NCBI GenBank assembly: GCA_001898335.1
Contig: MKTS01000015.1
Span: 124,001 to 188,000, forward strand
Length of the DNA: 64,000 bases
Source of the DNA: Mucilaginibacter sp. 44-25
Lineage (GTDB): Bacteria; Bacteroidota; Bacteroidia; Sphingobacteriales; Sphingobacteriaceae
Reading direction: 5' to 3'
Of the stretch, positions 26,936 through 34,904 are shown in pieces. Position 1 is the first letter of the stretch; each line of letters starts with the position of its first letter. The notes beneath the pieces were generated by a model, which was not told the origin of the DNA, did no database searches, and saw only the letters and a list, made by a program, of their open reading frames with translations. Made by a program: the position numbers and the translations under genes.

Positions 26936-26968
26936 TAGAATCAAGAAGCAAGAGTCAAGATACAAGAC
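26936..26968. repeat. Stutter repeat of the AATCAAGATA family, after bacilliredoxin
   Basis: AATCAAGAAGCAAGAGTCAA followed by GATACAAGAC lies between the stop codon and the terminator, related to 10303-10338 and 32716-32746. Confidence 0.45.
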
Positions 26969-26982
26969 CTGTAAAATATAAG

Positions 26983-27014
26983 GAGCCCGCTGTATTTACA
27001 ACGGGCTCTTTTTT
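26983..27014 (+). terminator. Terminator of the bacilliredoxin gene
   Basis: An 11-bp stem with one mismatch (26983-26993 with 26998-27008) and six Ts. Confidence 0.8.
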
Positions 27015-27027
27015 GTTGGTTGCTGAG

Positions 27028-27366
27028 TTACTCCACGCGTTTTGCATCTAAGATTCCATTCTGGTATATTCGGCATAAGATTATTTCTCCTTTGTCATTT
27101 TTAACGAACTCCAGTTCAACGGGCGCCACTTTTAAATAGAATTTGTTTTGTTCCTCAGCAAACAAAGGCACTTTACCCTGCCCGGTAGCTTGCGCGTATA
27201 ACTGCGCCTTTTCGCGGGTAATGGATAAGATCCGCCCGGGTGATATTTCATACTTGCCTGTATAGCTTTGTAAAGTGGCCGTATCAACAGTAGAGTTTTT
27301 AAAAACCCTTGACCGGTATAAACCTTTAAAATTATATACTTTGCTTAATGACCCAATGACCCTCAT
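27028..27366 (-). pseudogene. Orphan DUF3471-like C-terminal domain, probable gene remnant
   Basis: 112 codons. Residues ~28-110 (YTGKYEISPGRILSITREKA, then LFAEEQNKFYLK and VELEFVKNDKGEI) resemble DUF3471, which normally ends serine hydrolases of the beta-lactamase type. The first ~22 codons are unlike any family and include a GGGTCATTGGGTCATTA-like stutter, with no signal peptide. No catalytic domain lies upstream: the ABC permease ends 15 bp before. It is most likely the tail of a deleted gene, though a small free-standing protein cannot be excluded. Confidence 0.5.
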
Positions 27367-27381
27367 TCACCTCTCACTAAC

Positions 27382-29775
27382 CTACTCCGTTTTCAAACTC
27401 TTTACCGGGTTGATCATGGCGGCTTTCAGGCTTTGGTAACTCACTGTCATCAGGGTGATCAGCAGGGCGCCAGCGGCAGTGGCAGCGAATATCCACCAGG
27501 ATAATTCAGCTCGGTACTTGTAATCCTGGAGCCAGCCTTGCATAAAGTAATACGCTGTTGGGATAGCTAAAAGTAAGGATATGGTTACCAGTACCACAAA
27601 ATCAACCGACATGATGCGCCATAAGGTAAACACCGATGCGCCTAAAACCTTACGCACCCCGATTTCCTTGGTGCGTTGCTCGGCCATAAAGGATGCCATC
27701 CCAAATAAGCCCATACAGCTGATAAAGATAGCCAGTATGGTAAAGAACCCGGCCAGTTTGCCCACGCGTTCTTCTGTAGCGAATTTTTTGGCGTACTCTT
27801 CATCAGTAAATTTGTAATCAAACGGACTGGCCGGGTCATATTTTTTAATCACGGCCTCAACTTTGGCTAATGCTTCATGTGTACTTATTTTGGGGTTGAG
27901 CTTTATATCCAGCACATCGCCTTTTTCGGTTAGCGGAAAAAATATGGTAGTTTTTACCGGCTCATAGGGTGACGACATCACCATATCTTTTACCACGCCA
28001 ATAATGGTAAACTCCGTATCCCATTTTACTTTTTCGCCTACCGGGTTTTTAAAGCCCAGGAATTTCGCCGTAGCCTCATTAATAATAACGGCAGATGAAT
28101 CTGACTTGTAATTTTCGTTAAAGTCGCGGCCCTTGATAATTTTCCAGCCTGCAGTTTTGCCAAAAGTCGGACTAACGGGTATGGTGCCAAAATCGTCCTG
28201 CTGGCCGGGGGCTTTGCCACGCCATTGCATACCGCTGTTGTTTGACCATACCGCCGTTAAAGGGCTGCCAGATTCTGCCGCGTCTATCACCGCGCCTGTT
28301 TGCAACAGGTCGTACCGCACGGCGGCGAAACTTTTATGGATAGCATCGGTACGCATATCTGCCTGCAGCAACCCGGTACGTTCGTAGCCCACCGGGCGGT
28401 TTTTGCTATGCTGTACCTGTAAAAACACTACAATGGTGCCGATAATTAAGGTTACCGAAACCGTAAATTGCAGCACCACCAATATTTTACGTGGCAGCGC
28501 CGCGAAACGCCCTGCCTTAAAAGTGCCTTTTAAAACCTTTACAGGCTGAAAGGATGACAAGTAAAAGGCAGGGTAACTACCGGCAACAACACCCGTGAGT
28601 ATACTGAACCCCAAACCCATTATCCAAAACACCGGCTTATCCCAAAGTACCGCCATGCTTTTATAGGCCACCTGGTTAAACCAGGGCAGCGCCAGCAGCA
28701 CCAGCACAATACTTAATATAAAGGCAAAGGCTGTAACCAGTAACGATTCGCTGAAGAATTGGGCGATAAGCTGTGCGCGTAACGAGCCTACTGTTTTGCG
28801 TATGCCTACCTCTTTAGCACGCTTTTCTGACCGTGCCGTACTCAGGTTCATGAAGTTAATGCAGGCCAGCAGCAAAACAAACACGCCTATTATACCGAAC
28901 ATCACAACAAACTGAATACCGCCACCAGTATTAACCCCATTTTTAAACTCGCTGTACAGGTGCCATTTATCCATAGGGTGCAAAAACACGGCAGGCTTAA
29001 ATGAAGCGCCCACCGCATCGCCCTGCAAGGTGATGTTTTTGAGCTTAAGGTCTTTGATACGTGCGGACACCTCTTTAATGTTAGCACCCGGCTGTAGCTG
29101 CGCGAAGATCTGGAACGAGTTGTTGCCCCAGCGGGTCGCCGCTCTTTTAAGCCAGGCTTGGGTGGTAAGGTACCTGTCCCATGGCGCTATCAAATCCATA
29201 CCATCAAAAGTGGTATTGGCAGGGAAATCCTCGTAAACGCCGCTCACCTTATGGTCGTACTGGTTATTAATGCGTATCACCTTATCCATAGGGTCGGTAT
29301 TACCGAATATGGCTTTTGCCAGTTTTTGTGATATTAAGATAGATGAGGGGTCTTTTAAATTATCCCGGCTGCCTTTTAGCATGTTAAGGCTTAGCATTTC
29401 GGTGGCTTCAGGCTGCATGTAATTACCTTTAGCAATCAGTTTTTGTTCTCCGTGCGACACGCTTAACGAGAACGTCCAGCTGGATAAGCTAACGTATTTA
29501 AAATCGCTCTTGTAATCATTGCGCAGCATCATGCCCAGCGGTATAGGCATAGAGTTGCCGGTAAGCACCTCGCCGTTTATGGTTTGGTTTTGCATTACCT
29601 GCACAATACGGTCGTGATTTTTAAAGTATTTATCGTAAGATACCTCGTCCCATATCCACAAACCTATCAATATAGCTACCGCCATGCCCACAGACAGGCC
29701 GGCCACGTTGATAAACGTATGCGTTTTATTTTTGATGAGGTTGCGCCAGGCAATTTTCAGGTAATTCTTTATCAT
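27382..29775 (-). CDS. ABC transporter permease of the FtsX/MacB type, duplicated
   Basis: 797 residues. It has two MacB periplasmic-core plus FtsX units: the first helix at ~20-42 with the typical start MIKNYLKIAWRNLIKNKTHT, a periplasmic domain to ~280, three helices at ~285-400, a fourth near 430-450, a second periplasmic domain, and three C-terminal helices. Repeated motifs are EKRAKEVGIRKTVGS and EQRTKEIGVRKVLGA. These permeases pair with a separate ATPase, none of which is adjacent. They are involved in export, lipoprotein handling or antimicrobial resistance; the substrate is unknown. Confidence 0.9.
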   Translation of the reverse strand: MIKNYLKIAWRNLIKNKTHTFINVAGLSVGMAVAILIGLWIWDEVSYDKYFKNHDRIVQVMQNQTINGEVLTGNSMPIPLGMMLRNDYKSDFKYVSLSSWTFSLSVSHGEQKLIAKGNYMQPEATEMLSLNMLKGSRDNLKDPSSILISQKLAKAIFGNTDPMDKVIRINNQYDHKVSGVYEDFPANTTFDGMDLIAPWDRYLTTQAWLKRAATRWGNNSFQIFAQLQPGANIKEVSARIKDLKLKNITLQGDAVGASFKPAVFLHPMDKWHLYSEFKNGVNTGGGIQFVVMFGIIGVFVLLLACINFMNLSTARSEKRAKEVGIRKTVGSLRAQLIAQFFSESLLVTAFAFILSIVLVLLALPWFNQVAYKSMAVLWDKPVFWIMGLGFSILTGVVAGSYPAFYLSSFQPVKVLKGTFKAGRFAALPRKILVVLQFTVSVTLIIGTIVVFLQVQHSKNRPVGYERTGLLQADMRTDAIHKSFAAVRYDLLQTGAVIDAAESGSPLTAVWSNNSGMQWRGKAPGQQDDFGTIPVSPTFGKTAGWKIIKGRDFNENYKSDSSAVIINEATAKFLGFKNPVGEKVKWDTEFTIIGVVKDMVMSSPYEPVKTTIFFPLTEKGDVLDIKLNPKISTHEALAKVEAVIKKYDPASPFDYKFTDEEYAKKFATEERVGKLAGFFTILAIFISCMGLFGMASFMAEQRTKEIGVRKVLGASVFTLWRIMSVDFVVLVTISLLLAIPTAYYFMQGWLQDYKYRAELSWWIFAATAAGALLITLMTVSYQSLKAAMINPVKSLKTE

Positions 29776-30049
29776 GGCAAACAGTGTTTAATAGGTATTG
29801 GTGCGTTACATGCTACTATTGCATTAATCATACACTTAATAATATGCCAATTGCGTAAATATATGAATATAAGTGAGTTGTGAAGTTAATGGATTAAAGA
29901 AACGTTCATAATCGGACAGTGGTTGTTCGGTTGCGCGCAGGATGTGTTCCCTTGTTTATCAGGGCTTTGTGTAACTGTTTATTTAGCGATTGCAGGTAAG
30001 CAATCATGCCTTAATGTAATCCTTTATCTTTACCATCTAAATTAAAAAG

Positions 30050-30754
30050 ATGGACTTCACTGAAAGCACTTTTCAATTACAAAAAGAAGGTGGCATTACG
30101 GTTACCATGTTTGAGGTGGCGGAGCCAAAAGCAATAGTGATTTTTGCAGCAGGGCGCGGTGGCAGCCCGTCGCGACACCTTCCGTTACTTAGGGCAATTG
30201 CAGCCAGGGGTTATACAGTGGCGGCCCCGCATTTTGATATGATACCATCTGCCATGCCCACAAAAGAACAACTGGATGCGCGCATCAGGCAGCTTGAGGT
30301 GATATCAGATGAATATACAACAGCGGGTTTGCCTGTTATTGGAGTTGGGCATTCCATAGGGGCAACCTTGCTGCTTACGCTTGCAGGTGCAAAGGCGATA
30401 ACTTTTTACAAAGAAAGTGTTAAGCCTCAATTAAAAAGGAATTTTACCGGGTTAGTACTGCTTGCACCCGCGGTAGATTTCTTTTTGCATGAGGGCGCAT
30501 CAGACGCGATAAATACAAAAGTATACCTGCGCACCGGTGCTAAAGACAATGTTACACCGGCCGATAGAACGATGATGTTTAAGGCCATGCTTGAGGAGCA
30601 TGGTAGCGTAAATTTTGTGTTAGATGAACAAGCCGGTCATTTCAGTTATATGGACCAGTTGCCACCAAACGTGAAAGATCCACAGCCTGACAGGCATTTA
30701 TTTTTGGAAGAGCTGGCTAATGATGTAGCAAAGTTCATCGTTTCTTTAACATAG
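30050..30754 (+). CDS. Alpha/beta hydrolase, cytoplasmic
   Basis: 234 residues without a signal peptide. Hydrolase motifs are the elbow GVGHSIGATLLL, an acid candidate in RTGAKDNVTP and the histidine in EQAGHFSYMD. The strand KAIVIFAAGRGGSPSRHLPLL gives the oxyanion region. Resembles dienelactone-hydrolase-like proteins of unknown substrate. The 274-bp gap before it (29776-30049) shows no other gene and only a weak TATCTTTA box near 30026. Confidence 0.75.
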   Translation: MDFTESTFQLQKEGGITVTMFEVAEPKAIVIFAAGRGGSPSRHLPLLRAIAARGYTVAAPHFDMIPSAMPTKEQLDARIRQLEVISDEYTTAGLPVIGVGHSIGATLLLTLAGAKAITFYKESVKPQLKRNFTGLVLLAPAVDFFLHEGASDAINTKVYLRTGAKDNVTPADRTMMFKAMLEEHGSVNFVLDEQAGHFSYMDQLPPNVKDPQPDRHLFLEELANDVAKFIVSLT

Positions 30755-30859
30755 GTGTACGTATTTAAGGATGATACCCTGATAGGGAAAGATAAATTTA
30801 CCAACTTTCTGACGATGCCCCATGTACCAGGCAGTTGAGAAAATGGCCGCGCAAAGTAG

Positions 30860-30867
30860 TATATTTG
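30860..30867 (+). promoter_or_regulatory. -7 element of a short transcript
   Basis: TATATTTG matches TAnnTTTG, with a TTG 22 bp upstream (30835-30837). Transcription from here would run straight into the terminator at 30917-30947. Confidence 0.5.
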
Positions 30868-30872
30868 ACGGT

Positions 30873-30947
30873 GCGAAATTCCCGCCGCTTAAATAGGAAG
30901 TTTTAATTATATAGTGAAAACCCCGGCTTGCCGGGGTTTTCTTTTTT
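30873..30947 (+). ncRNA. Candidate small RNA (or attenuated leader), about 75 nt
   Basis: A consensus -7 box at 30860-30867 predicts a start near 30873. A very strong terminator (AAAACCCCGG/CCGGGGTTTT, 4-nt loop, then C and six Ts) ends it at 30947. There is no plausible open frame within. The next gene starts at 31001, so the unit could instead be a leader that is terminated unless read through. Confidence 0.4.
30917..30947 (+). terminator. Strong rho-independent terminator before the NTF2-like gene
   Basis: A perfect 10-bp GC-rich stem (30917-30926 with 30931-30940), 4-nt loop and T-tract. It lies about 160 bp after the hydrolase stop and 54 bp before the next start. Confidence 0.85.
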
Positions 30948-31000
30948 ACCCATTTAACATCCTATTTTTTTGGCTATTTTGGGTTACCAATTTATCCATC

Positions 31001-31456
31001 ATGAGAAAGCTGCTTATCCTGCTTACTATTTCTATTTTTTCTTTGCCAGCGTTGGCGCAAACAGACAGAGAAGATATAAAAAAGACCATTAATACGCTTT
31101 TTGAGGGCATGCGCAAAGGCGACAGTACCGTGCTGCGCTCGGTGTTTCATAAGGATATGGTGCTGCAGAGTGTAGCCAGTAAAAAAGACGGTTCCACTGT
31201 GCTGATCACAGAAAAGGCGGGCGATTTTGTAAAACAGGTGGGCACGCCGCATAAGGAAATTTACGACGAACGCATTACCTGGGGCGACATTAAAATTGAT
31301 GGTTCGCTGGCCAGCGTATGGACGCCCTATAAGTTTTACCTCGGCGCGCAGTTCAGCCATTGCGGAGTTAACTTTTTCCAGCTGATGAAAACCGCGCAGG
31401 GCTGGAAGATCATATACATTGTTGATACCCGCCGCAAGGATAATTGCCCGGAGTAG
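31001..31456 (+). CDS. Secreted NTF2-like (SnoaL/DUF4440-type) protein
   Basis: 151 residues from ATG 31001, which begins a good signal peptide (MRKLLILLTISIFSLPALAQ); the longer frame to 30914 runs through the terminator. The pattern of helices and strands (IKKTINTLFEGMRKGDSTVL, then VWTPYKFYLGAQFSHCGVNFFQL and GWKIIYIVDTRR) is that of the NTF2-like cone fold. Members bind small molecules or act as enzymes; the role here is unknown. Confidence 0.75.
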   Translation: MRKLLILLTISIFSLPALAQTDREDIKKTINTLFEGMRKGDSTVLRSVFHKDMVLQSVASKKDGSTVLITEKAGDFVKQVGTPHKEIYDERITWGDIKIDGSLASVWTPYKFYLGAQFSHCGVNFFQLMKTAQGWKIIYIVDTRRKDNCPE

Positions 31457-31522
31457 TAAATTGATCAGAGGAAGCTAATGAAGAACCAAACTGATGAGTT
31501 ATAGATAGTTCCATGTTGTTGA

Positions 31523-31879
31523 TTAACTGTTATGGTTTCGGCGATGATCATCACCCCATTTTTCCATCGCATACCATAAAGGACTTAATTGCAGGGCCGA
31601 TTCTGTTAACGAATATTCAACTCTCACCGGTACTTCTGCATAAACGGAACGTTTAACCAAACCATCTTTTTCCAATGCTTTTAACTGGAGTGTCAGCATG
31701 CGTTCCGTAATATTAGGCAGCAATTTTTTAAGTTCTGTATAACGCATAGCGCCCTTGTCAAGTTTATACAGGATCAGCATTTTCCACCGGCCGCTCACCA
31801 TATCGTGTGCATACACCATACCGCAAAAGTCCTGAAGTTGTTTACGGTTATATTGATTGGTGGAGTTTTCTTTACTCAT
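31523..31879 (-). CDS. HxlR-family winged-helix transcriptional regulator
   Basis: 118 residues. Family features are CGMVYAHDMVSGRWKMLILYKL, MRYTELKKLLPNITERMLTLQLKAL and the wing region EVPVRVEYSLTESALQL. A cysteine sits near the N-terminus (Cys18), a position used for redox or electrophile sensing in some members. It is divergent from an NAD(P)H oxidoreductase gene, its likely target, with overlapping promoters at 31925-31953. Confidence 0.93.
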   Translation of the reverse strand: MSKENSTNQYNRKQLQDFCGMVYAHDMVSGRWKMLILYKLDKGAMRYTELKKLLPNITERMLTLQLKALEKDGLVKRSVYAEVPVRVEYSLTESALQLSPLWYAMEKWGDDHRRNHNS

Positions 31880-31893
31880 GGCTACTTACTTTT

Positions 31894-31910
31894 TTGTTCG
31901 CTCCGAACAA
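31894..31910. promoter_or_regulatory. Candidate operator in the HxlR leader
   Basis: Perfect inverted repeat TTGTTCG-CTC-CGAACAA, just downstream of the predicted HxlR transcription start. A dimeric regulator could bind it; this is inference. Confidence 0.4.
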
Positions 31911-31924
31911 TGGATGCGGTTCTT

Positions 31925-31953
31925 CAAAAGTAGCATTAGACAATATACTTTTG
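31925..31953. promoter_or_regulatory. Divergent -7 elements forming an inverted repeat
   Basis: CAAAAGTA (31925-31932) is a minus-strand TACTTTTG box for the HxlR gene, and TACTTTTG (31946-31953) is a plus-strand box for the oxidoreductase. The two match TAnnTTTG and are exact inverted copies of each other, so both promoters occupy the same few dozen bases. Confidence 0.6.
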
Positions 31954-31987
31954 ACCTGTTTATATCAGTTAAACGTAATTTATATTT

Positions 31988-32656
31988 ATGAAAATTCTTA
32001 TAGTTTATGCCCATCCGGAACGTAAAAGTTTTAATGGCGCTATGTTTCAGGAGGCTTGTCGGGTTTTGGAAGCAGAGGGGCACCAGGTTCAAACATCAGA
32101 CCTATATGGCATGGCGTTTAAACCTGTGTCAGATGCATCTAACTTCACCGGTTTACAAAACCCGGATTATTTTAAGCAGCAGTTAGAAGAATTGCACGCT
32201 ACAGCCAATCATTTATTTTCTTTCGAACTTAAACAGGAAATAAAGAAGATAGAGTGGTGCGAGTTAATGATCTGGCAATTTCCGCTTTGGTGGTTTAGCG
32301 TGCCGGCCATACTCAAGGGCTGGGTAGACAGAACATTTGCGATGGGGCAGGCTTATGGAAGCGGTAGGATTTATGAAACCGGCTTTTTCAAAGATAAAAA
32401 GGCCTTATTATCTTTAACAACCGGCGGGCCGCAAGATGCTTACCTCAAAGATGGATTGCAAGGAGATATTAATGGTATTTTGAGGCCGTTACAGCGTGGT
32501 ATACTTCAGTTTACGGGTTTTAAGGTTTTAACGCCGCATGTGGTGTACGGGCCTGCAAGAATGAGCGGGGAGGAACGTGAATATGAATTAAAGCGCTGGG
32601 GAGATCGCCTTAGAATTGTGGCTGATGAGCCTGAATTTAATGTAGGTAAATATTGA
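31988..32656 (+). CDS. NAD(P)H-dependent oxidoreductase, flavodoxin-like (quinone reductase type)
   Basis: 222 residues. The start MKILIVYAHPERKSFNGAMF is the FMN-binding first strand and loop of the NQO1/MdaB/YwrO group; WQFPLWWFSVPAILKGWVDR is the conserved flavin and dimer contact. It reduces quinones, nitro compounds or similar electrophiles by two electrons. It is divergent from an HxlR regulator, a common pairing for electrophile-stress response. Confidence 0.92.
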   Translation: MKILIVYAHPERKSFNGAMFQEACRVLEAEGHQVQTSDLYGMAFKPVSDASNFTGLQNPDYFKQQLEELHATANHLFSFELKQEIKKIEWCELMIWQFPLWWFSVPAILKGWVDRTFAMGQAYGSGRIYETGFFKDKKALLSLTTGGPQDAYLKDGLQGDINGILRPLQRGILQFTGFKVLTPHVVYGPARMSGEEREYELKRWGDRLRIVADEPEFNVGKY

Positions 32657-32677
32657 GTAGGCTTTAGCATTACACAT

Positions 32678-32708
32678 AAAAGCCCGGTTGCAACTACAAC
32701 CGGGCTTT
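32678..32708. terminator. Bidirectional terminator between oxidoreductase and ettA
   Basis: A 12-bp stem (AAAGCCCGGTTG with CAACCGGGCTTT) and 6-nt loop between two convergent genes. Confidence 0.8.
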
Positions 32709-32715
32709 ATAACTA

Positions 32716-32746
32716 TCTTGATTCCTGGCTCTCTATCAAGCTGTGA
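32716..32746. repeat. Stutter repeat of the AATCAAGATA family, at the ettA 3' end
   Basis: Read on the minus strand: GCTTGATAGAGAGCCAGGAA, then TCAAGATA. It overlaps the last codons of ettA and matches the text after ahcY. Confidence 0.4.
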
Positions 32747-34418
32747 GCTTTTTATACTTTATCCGCTTAGGCGTTACATCGCCTACACGTTTTTTGTGGT
32801 TCTCCTCGTATTCGCTATAGTTACCCTCAAAGAAGTACACCTGCGAGTTGCCTTCAAACGCCAGGATGTGCGTACAAACTCTGTCCAGGAACCAGCGGTC
32901 GTGGCTGATGATCACGGCGCAGCCGCCAAAGTTTTCAAGCGCTTCTTCCAGTGAGCGTAAAGTGTTTACGTCAATATCGTTGGTAGGCTCATCCAGTAAC
33001 AGTACGTTGGATCCTTTGGTTAAGGTAATAGCCAAGTGCACACGGTTACGCTCACCGCCCGATAGCACACCCACTTTTTTCTGCTGGTCGGCACCGTTAA
33101 AGTTAAACTTGGAAACGTAGGCACGCGAGTTAAGCGGGCGGTTGCCTACCATAATGTTATCCGTGCCGCCGGTAATATTCTCCCAAACCGATTTATTAGG
33201 GTCAAGGTCGTCATGCATCTGGTCAACATAACCAAGGGCTACCGTTTCACCCACGCGGAAAGTACCGGCATCGGGCTGGTCCTGCCCGGTAATTAAACGG
33301 AACAGGGTAGTTTTACCGGCACCGTTGGGGCCAATAATACCTACAATACCTGCCGGAGGCAGCGAGAAGCTGAGGTTCTCGAACAATACCTTATCCCCAT
33401 AAGCCTTGGTAACGTTATTAGCTTCAATAACAATATTACCCAGGCGTGGGCCCGGCGGAATGAACAGCTCCAGTTTTTCTTCGCGCTCTTTAGTTTCCTC
33501 AGAAGCCAGTTTCTCGTAGTTGGATAAACGGGCCTTTGATTTGGCATGGCGGCCTTTGGCGCCCATACGCACCCATTCCAGCTCGCGCTCCAGGGTTTTC
33601 TGGCGTTTGCTCTCGCTTTTTTCTTCAGCGGCAAGGCGTTTAGCTTTCTGATCTAACCATGAGGAATAATTTCCCTTCCATGGGATACCCTCGCCACGGT
33701 CAAGCTCCAGTATCCAGCCGGCCACGTTATCCAGGAAATAACGGTCGTGCGTTACGGCGATAACGGTACCCTTATATTGCTGCAGGTGGTGTTCCAACCA
33801 ATCTATAGATTCGGCATCCAGGTGGTTGGTAGGCTCATCCAGCAACAACACATCAGGTTCCTGCAACAGCAGGCGGCACAGGGCCACGCGGCGGCGCTCA
33901 CCACCTGATAGAACCGAAATTTTAGTATCCGGCTCGGGGCAGCGCAGGGCATCCATCGCGCGCTCCAGTTTGGTATCCAGTTCCCAGGCGTTGGTAGCAT
34001 CGATCTTATCTTGCAATTCGCCCTGGCGGTTCATCAGCTTCTCCATTTTATCGGCATCACTGTAATACTCTTCCAGGCCAAATTTTTCGTTGATCTCTTC
34101 GTACTCCTTCAATAGAGCAGTGGTTTCTGCCACACCTTCTTCTACTATTTCACGTACAGTTTTTTCGGGGTCGAGCTCAGGCTCCTGGCTCAGGTAACCT
34201 ACGCTGTAGCCCGGCGAAAAAACCACCTCGCCAATATTGGTCTTATCAATACCGGCGATAATTTTTAACAGCGATGATTTACCGGAGCCGTTTAAACCGA
34301 TAACGCCTATTTTGGCGCCGTAAAAGAACGACAGGTATATGTTTTTCAGCACTGTTTTTTGCGGCGGGTAAACCTTACTTACGCCGGCCATTGAAAAAAT
34401 GATCTTTTCGTCAGCCAT
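32736..34418 (-). CDS. ettA: Energy-dependent translational throttle protein EttA (ABC-F)
   Basis: 560 residues, the usual size. Two ATPase domains without membrane segments: Walker A GLNGSGKSS and GPNGAGKTT, signatures LSGGERRR and LSGGERNR, Walker B LLLDEPTNHLD and LLLDEPTNDID. The linker between them holds the RQKTLERELEWVRMGAKGR segment that reaches the ribosomal P-site tRNA. EttA binds the E site and gates translation by ATP/ADP ratio. Confidence 0.94.
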   Translation of the reverse strand: MADEKIIFSMAGVSKVYPPQKTVLKNIYLSFFYGAKIGVIGLNGSGKSSLLKIIAGIDKTNIGEVVFSPGYSVGYLSQEPELDPEKTVREIVEEGVAETTALLKEYEEINEKFGLEEYYSDADKMEKLMNRQGELQDKIDATNAWELDTKLERAMDALRCPEPDTKISVLSGGERRRVALCRLLLQEPDVLLLDEPTNHLDAESIDWLEHHLQQYKGTVIAVTHDRYFLDNVAGWILELDRGEGIPWKGNYSSWLDQKAKRLAAEEKSESKRQKTLERELEWVRMGAKGRHAKSKARLSNYEKLASEETKEREEKLELFIPPGPRLGNIVIEANNVTKAYGDKVLFENLSFSLPPAGIVGIIGPNGAGKTTLFRLITGQDQPDAGTFRVGETVALGYVDQMHDDLDPNKSVWENITGGTDNIMVGNRPLNSRAYVSKFNFNGADQQKKVGVLSGGERNRVHLAITLTKGSNVLLLDEPTNDIDVNTLRSLEEALENFGGCAVIISHDRWFLDRVCTHILAFEGNSQVYFFEGNYSEYEENHKKRVGDVTPKRIKYKKLTA

Positions 34419-34448
34419 AAAAATTTATTGATTTATACTTAGGGAGAG

Positions 34449-34456
34449 CAAATATA
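34449..34456 (-). promoter_or_regulatory. -7 element for ettA
   Basis: Minus strand TATATTTG matches TAnnTTTG, 30 bp before the ettA start. The rest of the 486-bp gap 34419-34904 holds only a small ATGCC/GGCAT inverted repeat and no open frame, RNA gene or clear clpC promoter; a purine-rich GAAAGG precedes the clpC ATG. Confidence 0.5.
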
Positions 34457-34904
34457 GGATTTGAAATGTGGATTGGTGGAGAATTTTTCATCTCAAATTC
34501 ATCCCATTATTTGTATCTTTCAAAGTAAATCGTTTGGTTTGCTAATATCGTGTTTCATGCCGTTGGTACACTTGCACAACACCATGCCGTAATGGCATAA
34601 AACATGACTAATTGCCCTGCAAGTGCATAGTCGCGATAATTTTTATCCGGCTTAAACTATTTGAGCGGTGCAACATCAAATAATAAATGTTTTATTTGTT
34701 TATACCCGTGTTCAAACGTTTATTTACGGTTTGGGCAAACAAAACAAGGCCGTACGAATTAAATTTTTATCCGCTTTTATCATCCGATTGTCTGTTAATA
34801 TTTGATGTAGAAAAGTTGGCAACATTGTTGTTAAAAAAATAAAAATCGGCTTAACCTGGTGAAACAAATATTAGATTAGGACGATCATAATCAGAAAGGT
34901 ATAT

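Noticed and set aside
34441..34904. Small gene or RNA in the 464-bp gap before clpC
   Set aside because: No open frame with protein character, no -7/terminator pair and no recognised RNA motif.
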